From positions 1 to 5,732 of the forward strand of contig JAFGTO010000497.1 of NCBI GenBank assembly GCA_016934095.1: a stretch of 5,732 nt of DNA. The letters run 5' to 3'. The notes under the pieces were generated by a model that was not told the DNA's origin, ran no database searches, and saw only the letters and a list, made by a program, of their open reading frames with translations. Positions 1-4,905 of the stretch are shown piece after piece (within the stretch, counting starts at the first letter, position 1; each line of letters starts with the position of its first letter). Made by a program: the position numbers and the translations under genes. Source of the stretch: Candidatus Glassiibacteriota bacterium. Its GTDB lineage: Bacteria; Gemmatimonadota; Glassbacteria; GWA2-58-10.

Positions 1-41
1 ATGGCGATGCTCTCTCCCAACTTCCTTGTTAGAATAAGCAT
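1..41 (-). CDS. csrA: CsrA carbon storage regulator, 5' end only (partial)
   Basis: The first 13 codons of a gene that runs off the left edge, reading MLILTRKLGESIA plus AT of a fourteenth codon (Ile or Met). This matches the conserved first beta strand of CsrA/RsmA (typically MLILTRxxGExxxIGD); CsrA is a homodimeric RNA-binding protein of about 60-75 residues that binds GGA motifs in mRNA leaders and blocks or alters translation. The ATG at 41-39 is preceded by AAGGA (52-48) at 6 nt spacing. It lies downstream of flgK on the same strand, as in many flagellar clusters where csrA sits near flgK/flgL and fliW and controls flagellin translation. The identification rests on a short but very distinctive N-terminus; the rest of the gene is outside the window. 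It is too short to appear in routine ORF listings. Confidence 0.9.
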   Translation of the reverse strand, partial: MLILTRKLGESIA

Positions 42-57
42 ATATCATCCTTGATAT
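42..57 (-). promoter_or_regulatory. Hairpin presenting the csrA Shine-Dalgarno GGA in its loop; candidate CsrA autoregulatory site
   Basis: Directly upstream of the csrA ATG the mRNA reads AUAUC-AAGGAU-GAUAU: a perfect 5-bp inverted repeat around a six-base loop holding the Shine-Dalgarno. CsrA prefers GGA in hairpin loops, with consensus core CARGGAUG; this site has CAAGGAUG exactly. CsrA bound here would occlude the ribosome, as in known CsrA autoregulation. The repeat and motif are seen directly; binding is inferred. The stem is AU-rich and short, so its stability alone is modest. Confidence 0.6.
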
Positions 58-173
58 GAGAGGATCAACCGTAGCTGTCAGAGCTCTGTCTTCCGTCCGT
101 AAACCTTATAGCCAGATTTTATCAGTTTCTCCTTTCGCAGAGATTCCGGGCCCCGGGCTCAGCGCTCTCCGGC
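42..173 (-). other. flgK-csrA intergenic region (csrA leader)
   Basis: This 132-nt gap is the longest non-coding interval in the window and is noticeably more AT-rich toward csrA than the flagellar genes. Read in the csrA direction it contains six GGA triplets: in CCGGAG and CCGGAA close to the flgK stop, in AAAGGAG (135-129), in the tandem ACGGACGGAAG (around 100-90), and in the csrA Shine-Dalgarno AAGGA (52-48). About two would be expected by chance. A GC-rich 4-bp hairpin (146-156) follows the flgK stop but has no U-run, so it is not a classical intrinsic terminator. I see no convincing sigma-70, sigma-28 or sigma-54 promoter and no gene; flgL, which often follows flgK, is not here. Confidence 0.6.
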
Positions 174-1571
174 CTAGTACCTGCCGAGCTGCGTCACTAC
201 GCCCATCAGCTCGTTGACCGTGCTGATGACCCGGGCACAGGAACCGAAGGCCTGCTGGAAGCGGATCATGCCTACCAGCTCTTCATCCATGTTCACCCCG
301 TAAAGGGATTCACGATAATTATCCAGGTGGTCCACCAGCCGCTGCTGGTTGGCCAGGCCCTCTTTGATACTGAGAGCTTCCAGCCCGAAGGTGCTGACAA
401 TGCCCGAGAGGAAATCCTCGAAAGTGAAGGTGCCGTCGTTGAGGATTTCGGCGCTGCGCAGCTGCGCCATGGCCAGGGCATTGGAGTTGTCGCCGGGGGC
501 ACCGCTGGACGAGGCGGCGATGTTCCTGGAATCGTTCACCAGGTCATAGCTCAACCTCATTGTCTGGGCATCGGTGCCGGAAAAAAAATCCAGGTTGGTC
601 GGCGCCAGGTCCCGGTTGCCCTTGAGGCCGTAGCCCTGGCGGTGGACCGCATTGATTTCGGTGATCATCGCGGCCGCAAGCTCGTCGAGCTGATCGATGA
701 GGTCCGGGATGATCCGGTCGCGGATTTCGAAAAGGCCGTAGAGCTCGCCTGAAGCCGGTTCGATCTCCCTGTTATCGGTGGGGTTCAGGATCTTGATGTA
801 TTCTCTGCCCTCTTCGTTTGTCGACTCCGATTTCAGGTGGAGGACATTGCCCACGACCACGAAAGCCTGGCCGGTGATAGTAACAATGGTCGTGGAGTTG
901 GCCGGGTCCTCGACAGCCGAGATATCGATCAGGCTGGAGAGCTTGTCGAGCAGGTTGTCGCGGCTGTCCCGCATGTCGTTGGCCTTCTGGCCCAGGGCCT
1001 CGGTCTGGGCTATCTCGATATTCAGGGTACCGATCTGATCCAGGGACTCGTTTATTTCGGTTACCGTGTCGAGTATCTCGAAGTTCTTGTTCTCGCGGAT
1101 TTCGACGAGCTGGTTGCGGACCTGGTTGAACATCTTGGCCAGGGCGCTGCCCTGCTCTCTCACCGTGGTGCGCACCGAGCTGCTCTCGGGATTGGTGGCC
1201 AGGTCCTGGAGGCTGTTGAATAAATTCTTGATCGCGTTCTGCAGCCCGGTCTCGGAGGGCTCGTTGATAATACCCTCGATCAGGTCCATGCTTTCGGCCT
1301 GTTTATTCAGGTTGCCCAGATACTGGTTCTGGGTGCGATACTGACGGTCGATGGATTCCTCACGGTAGCGGAGGATACTGGAGATGTCTACGCCCATGCC
1401 GAAAACACCCTGGTGCAGTTTTACCGGCTTGGCGGCATCCAGCTTCACCTGCTGGCGGGTATAGCCCTCGGTGTTTACGTTGGAGATATTGTGGCCGGTG
1501 ACATTCAGGCCCGCCTGGTTGGCTCTCAGGCCGCTCAGTCCGATATTCATTGCATTGGTCAGGGTCGCCAT
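174..1571 (-). CDS. flgK: Flagellar hook-associated protein FlgK (HAP1)
   Basis: A complete 465-residue FlgK, the first protein of the hook-filament junction; it is exported by the flagellar type III apparatus and has no cleavable signal peptide. The N-terminal D0 region carries the family pattern (NIGLSGLRANQAGLNVTGHN at 9-28, then NISNVNTEGYTRQQV). The FlgK hallmark RDSRDNLLDKLSSLIDIS is at 201-218, and the C-terminal D0 helix has GVNMDEELVGMIRFQQAF (425-442) with ARVIST following. It is shorter than the enteric protein (about 547 residues), which suggests smaller variable middle domains; both termini are intact. The ATG at 1571 aligns with the N-terminus of known FlgK. Its best Shine-Dalgarno, AGGAG at 1590-1586, is 14 nt away, longer than ideal. 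It follows the gene of its export chaperone FlgN by 51 nt. The stop is TAG. Confidence 0.96.
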   Translation of the reverse strand: MATLTNAMNIGLSGLRANQAGLNVTGHNISNVNTEGYTRQQVKLDAAKPVKLHQGVFGMGVDISSILRYREESIDRQYRTQNQYLGNLNKQAESMDLIEGIINEPSETGLQNAIKNLFNSLQDLATNPESSSVRTTVREQGSALAKMFNQVRNQLVEIRENKNFEILDTVTEINESLDQIGTLNIEIAQTEALGQKANDMRDSRDNLLDKLSSLIDISAVEDPANSTTIVTITGQAFVVVGNVLHLKSESTNEEGREYIKILNPTDNREIEPASGELYGLFEIRDRIIPDLIDQLDELAAAMITEINAVHRQGYGLKGNRDLAPTNLDFFSGTDAQTMRLSYDLVNDSRNIAASSSGAPGDNSNALAMAQLRSAEILNDGTFTFEDFLSGIVSTFGLEALSIKEGLANQQRLVDHLDNYRESLYGVNMDEELVGMIRFQQAFGSCARVISTVNELMGVVTQLGRY

Positions 1572-1622
1572 CGGGGTACCACCGGCTCCTAAGTTGTCCT
1601 TTTCGTAAAACCCGGCCGCAGG

Positions 1623-2135
1623 TCAGAGCTTGCGGTCGAGAACCTTGTGCAGGTTGGCACGCTTGCTTTTTTTACCGCTTTTTTCGTAGACGTTTCTATT
1701 CAGCCGCGCCAGTTCTAGCATCAGTTTCAGGCGCTCGCTGACCAGGTCCCTGGCGCTGGTGATCAGGAACTCGTTCTGTTTCTTCATGGTCTGCACCATG
1801 TTACCCGCCTGCCGCAGGCGCTCGGCGAGCGCTTTGAAGCGCCCGGGCCAGGGCGGCGACATTCCGGCAGTAAGCTCTTTGAGGGAGGCTTTATCACTGT
1901 TTTCCCCGAACATCCCGGCCACCAGCTCCCGGCGCTGGCGCTCACGGTCGAGGTTCCGCTCAGCCAGCCGGTTCTCGAGCTCCAGGGTTTTGTTGAAATC
2001 ATCCAGCCGGCATTTCACCAGCGCCCGCTGCTGGGCGCGCAGGCAATCATAGAGGCGCTCAAGGTCGCCGGCCATCGCGGAAAGGATCCGGTGGAGCTTT
2101 TCCGGCCCGTTCTCTTTGGTTTTCTGCTCAGCCAT
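1623..2135 (-). CDS. flgN: FlgN-family export chaperone for hook-associated proteins
   Basis: A 170-residue, mostly helical, charged protein with the FlgN pattern: an N-terminal helix (HRILSAMAGDLERLYDCL), a middle rich in Glu/Arg/Leu heptads (ELENRLAERNLDRERQRREL), a proline-containing break (MSPPWPGR), a second helical half, and a C-terminal NVYEKSGKKSKR...LDRKL resembling the Tyr-x-x-x-Gly then Leu-Asp ending of the family. FlgN is a cytosolic chaperone that holds FlgK and FlgL and delivers them to the export gate; its place immediately before flgK supports this. I chose the ATG at 2135 because GGAAGG (2147-2142) lies 6 nt upstream; a TTG two codons earlier (2141), overlapping the flgJ stop as TTGA, is the alternative. 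FlgN is poorly conserved in sequence, so the call leans partly on position. Confidence 0.86.
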   Translation of the reverse strand: MAEQKTKENGPEKLHRILSAMAGDLERLYDCLRAQQRALVKCRLDDFNKTLELENRLAERNLDRERQRRELVAGMFGENSDKASLKELTAGMSPPWPGRFKALAERLRQAGNMVQTMKKQNEFLITSARDLVSERLKLMLELARLNRNVYEKSGKKSKRANLHKVLDRKL

Positions 2136-2137
2136 GA

Positions 2138-3022
2138 TCAACCTTCCGGCCCTTGCTGCAGGGATAGTCCGGCGGACTGTTTTTTCAGCGTTTTGACGCT
2201 GCGCACGTAGTCTTGGGTTTCCTTGTACGGCGGCACTTTTCCGTACCGCGACACGGCCGAGGGGCCGGCATTGTACGCCGCCAGGGCCAGGGTCTCATCT
2301 CCGCCGAAGCGCTCGAGCAGGTCTTTCAGGTACCTGGTTCCGCCGTCGACATTCTGCTGAGGGTCGAACGGGTCGCTGACTCCCAGGGAGTCGCCGGTCT
2401 GAGGCATGAGCTGCATCAGCCCCCGGGCGCCTGCAGGGCTCACCGCAGCCGGGTCGCCTCCAGACTCCTGGGTTATCACAGCGGCGATCAGGCTAGGGTC
2501 GAGCCCGTGCCGGCCGGCGGCTTCCTCGATCAGGGCCCGGAACCTGGCGATCACCCTGGAAAGCTTTGTCCCGCCGCTTTGAGCGGGCGACTCGGGCCTT
2601 GCGGCAGGGTCGGTGTCCGGGGCTGCGGGGGCCGCTCTTTCCGGGACGGGCCGGCCCCCGGCGGGGGGCACATCCTTGTGCCGGTCCAAGTCTGTCGAGA
2701 GTTCCCTGTAGATCATTTCGGCCAGTCCTATCGATGCCTTTCCGCTGACTTCTCCGGCCAGCTTTTCATTGAACATTCCCTTCCAGGTTTCCATCCCGCT
2801 CGAGGTGCCGTAAAGGCTGCTTTCCGGGACGCTTTTCTGCATGGTGTCCAGCAACTGCTTGATAAAGATCGATTCCAGGTTCCTGCTCACCTCGCGCAGG
2901 TTGGCTTCGGAATACTTACCGCCGGTTTCGGCGGTCATGTCTCTGAGCCGGCGGAGCCTGGTTTCCAGGACCTGGCTTTCCAGCTTCAGGGGATCGTTAC
3001 CCGGGAGGTTCAGCATTTCCAT
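2138..3022 (-). CDS. flgJ: FlgJ: rod-binding domain fused to an SLT-type lytic transglycosylase
   Basis: A 294-residue two-domain protein. Residues about 35-110 are the FlgJ rod-binding (rod cap) domain, with NLESIFIKQLLDTMQKSVPE and a following LYGTSSGMETWKGMFNEKLA segment. A Pro/Ala-rich linker spans about 118-150. Residues about 155-280 are a lytic transglycosylase domain of the Slt/MltE-like family: catalytic Glu186 in ITQESGGDP, GLMQLMP at 201-207 and AYNAGP at 249-254. The rod-cap part should help the rod polymerise in the periplasm, and the enzyme should cleave peptidoglycan to let the rod through. There is no N-terminal signal, consistent with export through the flagellar apparatus. 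The enteric FlgJ carries a glucosaminidase domain instead. The start at 3022 has a moderate AGGCGGG (3040-3034) 11 nt upstream. It lies 20 nt after flgI and 2 nt before the flgN ATG. Confidence 0.95.
   Translation of the reverse strand: MEMLNLPGNDPLKLESQVLETRLRRLRDMTAETGGKYSEANLREVSRNLESIFIKQLLDTMQKSVPESSLYGTSSGMETWKGMFNEKLAGEVSGKASIGLAEMIYRELSTDLDRHKDVPPAGGRPVPERAAPAAPDTDPAARPESPAQSGGTKLSRVIARFRALIEEAAGRHGLDPSLIAAVITQESGGDPAAVSPAGARGLMQLMPQTGDSLGVSDPFDPQQNVDGGTRYLKDLLERFGGDETLALAAYNAGPSAVSRYGKVPPYKETQDYVRSVKTLKKQSAGLSLQQGPEG
2142..2147 (-). promoter_or_regulatory. Ribosome binding site deciding the flgN start
   Basis: GGAAGG lies inside the last codons of flgJ, 6 nt before the ATG at 2135. 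It abuts the alternative TTG at 2141, which is too close for that codon to use it. The arrangement suggests translational coupling of flgN to flgJ. Confidence 0.6.
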
Positions 3023-3042
3023 AATTCGATAAACCCGCCTAT

Positions 3043-4197
3043 CTACATTATTACCAGCTCGGCAGCCAGGGCGCCGGCTTCCTTGATTGCCTGGAAAATG
3101 GCTATGATGTCCCGCGGAGTAATCTGCAGGCTGTTCAGTGCGGTCACCAGGTCGCCGGCGGTTCCTCCCATCTCCAGGAACTTCCTGACTTCCTCGACTG
3201 CACTAGCCTCGGCAGTCGGGGAAAGGATCGTTCCGCCTCCGGCCAGCGGGCTTGTCGGCTGACTGACCGCGGCACCGGTCCCGACAGAGATGGTAAGCCC
3301 TCCGTGGGCCACCTGTACCGGCAGCACGGTGACGTTTTCGCCGATGGCGATGGTGCCGGTGCGCTCGTTGATCACCACCCTGGCGGCGACTTCGGGAATG
3401 ATCTCCAGGTTTTCCAGGGTGGAGATGAACTGGACAATCTTGCCCGGGTCGCGGTATTCCTCGGGGATGTTGACAATTACCGAAAGCCCGTCGATGGGCA
3501 CGCCGATATCGGCGCCGAAGCGGTTGTCGATCGCTTCATCGAGCTTGTTCACGCTGGTGAAGTCGCTTTTGTCCAGGGTGAGCATCAGCTTCCAGTTTTC
3601 GATAAATTCGCTTTCGATCGGCTGGAGCACCTGGGCCCCGCCGGGGATCCTGCCGACTACCGTATGGTTGCGCTGGATCTGTGCCCCGGCTCCGGCCCCG
3701 CCGACTCCGACCACGAACCCTCCGATCGAGATCGGTCCCTGGCAGACCGCATAGAGTGTCCTGCCGTCATAGCCGAAAAGCTGGGTCCGCAGCAGGGTCC
3801 CGCCCTGGAGGCTCTCGGCTTCGCCGATCGAGCTGACCGTGACATCGATACGGCTGCCCGGCTTGACAAAAGAATTAAGCTCGGTGGTCACCATTACCGC
3901 GGCCACGTTGGCGGCGTTGATTTCGTTGCCCTGTATCTCCACGCCGAACTTGTTGAGCAGGCTGGCGGTGGAGCGGTTGGTAAAGATCGTTCTCCCGTCC
4001 CCGGTCCCATCCAGGCCCACTACCAGGCCGTAGCCGATCAACTGTTCGCTGCGGGTACCCTGCAGGTGGGCGATATCCTTGATCCGCGCTCCCCAGAGAG
4101 GGGTCGCCAGCAGCGAGACGAGAGGTATCAGCAGGGCCGCAGCCAGAATCCTGTTCCATCTGTATTGGCGGTGCCGGCTGAGAAAGTAAGCAGTCAT
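3043..4197 (-). CDS. flgI: Flagellar P-ring protein FlgI
   Basis: FlgI forms the P-ring around the rod in the peptidoglycan layer. The preferred ATG at 4197 gives 384 residues with a standard Sec signal: basic n-region (MTAYFLSRHRQYRWNR), hydrophobic core (ILAAALLIPLVSLLA) and likely cleavage after TPLWGA, leaving about 347 residues, close to the enteric mature length. The mature start ARIKDIAHLQGTRSEQLIGY, followed by GLVVGLDGTGDG, is the family signature; the glycine-rich VVGVGGAGAGAQIQRNHTV and the C-terminal ALNSLQITPRDIIAIFQAI also match. AGGG (4209-4206) sits 8 nt before this ATG. An ATG 12 codons earlier (4233) overlaps the flgH stop as TAATG but lacks a clear Shine-Dalgarno and would extend the n-region with acidic residues. 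The mature protein has a single cysteine, so the intramolecular disulfide known from the E. coli protein cannot form. Confidence 0.96.
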   Translation of the reverse strand: MTAYFLSRHRQYRWNRILAAALLIPLVSLLATPLWGARIKDIAHLQGTRSEQLIGYGLVVGLDGTGDGRTIFTNRSTASLLNKFGVEIQGNEINAANVAAVMVTTELNSFVKPGSRIDVTVSSIGEAESLQGGTLLRTQLFGYDGRTLYAVCQGPISIGGFVVGVGGAGAGAQIQRNHTVVGRIPGGAQVLQPIESEFIENWKLMLTLDKSDFTSVNKLDEAIDNRFGADIGVPIDGLSVIVNIPEEYRDPGKIVQFISTLENLEIIPEVAARVVINERTGTIAIGENVTVLPVQVAHGGLTISVGTGAAVSQPTSPLAGGGTILSPTAEASAVEEVRKFLEMGGTAGDLVTALNSLQITPRDIIAIFQAIKEAGALAAELVIM

Positions 4198-4205
4198 GGT
4201 TTTTT

Positions 4206-4209
4206 CCCT
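4206..4209 (-). promoter_or_regulatory. Ribosome binding site deciding the flgI start
   Basis: AGGG, in the context CAGGGAAAAAACC-ATG, lies 8 nt before the ATG at 4197. The alternative upstream ATG at 4233 is preceded by a pyrimidine-rich stretch with no purine-rich Shine-Dalgarno. Together with the fit of the signal peptide this favours 4197, although coupling through the TAATG overlap at 4233 remains possible. Confidence 0.6.
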
Positions 4210-4232
4210 GTATCCTCCGGTGAGGTCCGGCA

Positions 4233-4886
4233 TTAGAAGAACCAGCCCAGTATCCGGTTGAAGATTGTGGGACGGCGGGCGTCCTCGGCCTCCCCCTTGG
4301 ATTTCATGGTTACCTGGAGGTTGGCCAGCTGCGAAGAAAGCACGGTGTTCTGCGGCGTGACATCCTGGCTGCGGGCCACCCCGGTGATGAACACCACGAG
4401 TTTTTCATCCGGCAGGTCCACCACTTTCGATCCTTCGAGAAAGAGGTTTCCCAGCTCGTCCGTGCGGGCCACCCGTACACTGACATTGGTGGCGAAAGTG
4501 CTCAGCTTGTTGTTCTGTATCCGGGAATCGAAATTGTTCTGTGCGGAAATCTCGCCGCTGAACGGGTTGAGCAGGCCGAAAACCTTGCCGGGCCCGGCGC
4601 CGAATTCAGCCTGGGTCTGGGTTCCCCGCTGGCTGCGGAACTGCTGCCTGTTGACCCCGGAGACCCTTTCATCGACAATGATGGTCACTACATCGCCGGA
4701 CTTATAGAGCCGTTCATCGGTGAACAGGCTGGATACCGGCCCACGGAACTCCATCTGGCCGAGCAGCGGCACCGCCCAGAGAATAACCAGGGCCGCCGCG
4801 CCCAACAGGTTGTTGAGGATACGCGGCTGGGGGGGAGGTCCGGAGCGCGGCGGGAAGGATCTGGGTTTGCTTTTTATCGTCCTCAT
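4233..4886 (-). CDS. flgH: Flagellar L-ring protein FlgH, without a lipobox cysteine
   Basis: FlgH builds the L-ring in the outer membrane, stacked on the FlgI P-ring. The 217 residues show the family core: VSSLFTDERLYKSGDVVTII near 51-70, then VDERVSG, GNLFLEGSKVV in the middle, and ITGVARSQDVTPQNTVLSSQ followed by LANLQVTMKSKG. The length is close to that of enteric FlgH (about 232). The N-terminus is odd: 22 residues rich in Arg, Lys and Pro, then a hydrophobic segment (ILNNLLGAAALVILWAVPLL) ending LLG-Gln44. FlgH is usually a lipoprotein cut before a cysteine, but this protein has no cysteine anywhere; Gln44 (codon CAG at 4757-4755) stands where the lipobox Cys would be. Cleavage by signal peptidase I after Gly43 is plausible. 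The ATG at 4886 has AAGGAG (4903-4898) 11 nt upstream. It lies 19 nt after flgA. Confidence 0.94.
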   Translation of the reverse strand: MRTIKSKPRSFPPRSGPPPQPRILNNLLGAAALVILWAVPLLGQMEFRGPVSSLFTDERLYKSGDVVTIIVDERVSGVNRQQFRSQRGTQTQAEFGAGPGKVFGLLNPFSGEISAQNNFDSRIQNNKLSTFATNVSVRVARTDELGNLFLEGSKVVDLPDEKLVVFITGVARSQDVTPQNTVLSSQLANLQVTMKSKGEAEDARRPTIFNRILGWFF

Positions 4887-4887
4887 C

Positions 4888-4901
4888 GGAAGCGAAGCTC
4901 C
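4888..4901 (-). promoter_or_regulatory. Small hairpin overlapping the flgH Shine-Dalgarno
   Basis: In the mRNA, GGAGC-UUC-GCUUCC can fold as five base pairs with one bulged U, pairing GGAG of the flgH ribosome binding site with CUUCC just before the ATG. The complementarity is visible, but a structure this small could be chance, and translating ribosomes finishing flgA 5 nt upstream might open it. A regulatory role is only a suggestion. Confidence 0.3.
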
Positions 4902-4905
4902 TTTT

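Noticed and set aside
79..88. Ten-base palindrome CAGAGCTCTG as an operator
   Set aside because: A perfect palindrome, but short and without a loop, a second copy or a recognisable promoter nearby; could be chance.
101..120. Sigma-54 or sigma-70 promoter in the csrA leader (TGGC...TTTAC; TATAAG; TAAAAT)
   Set aside because: The sigma-54-like pair lacks the GC of the -12 element at proper spacing, and the -10-like hexamers have no acceptable -35 at 16-18 nt.
78..125. Strong Shine-Dalgarno AAAGGAG (135-129) with a 16-codon CTG-initiated frame as a leader peptide
   Set aside because: The spacing to CTG is only 3 nt, CTG starts are rare, no ATG/GTG/TTG is at a suitable distance, and the peptide resembles nothing. 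The motif is better counted as one of the GGA sites.
146..156. GC-rich inverted repeat after the flgK stop as an intrinsic terminator
   Set aside because: The stem is only 4 bp (CCGG-GGC-CCGG on the transcript) and is followed by AAUCUCUGCG, not a U-run. It may pause polymerase but does not meet the usual terminator pattern.
327..1344. Long open frames on the plus strand opposite flgK
   Set aside because: They are antisense shadows caused by the GC-rich codon use of flgK; the proteins have no recognisable motifs and the minus-strand frame is clearly FlgK.
2213..3262. 349-codon plus-strand frame opposite flgJ/flgI
   Set aside because: It spans the boundary of two well-identified genes on the other strand, its composition is biased and it shows no family signature.
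3304..4236. 310-codon plus-strand frame opposite flgI
   Set aside because: It covers the FlgI gene almost exactly, is acidic and His/Asp-rich as expected for an antisense shadow, and has no domain I recognise.
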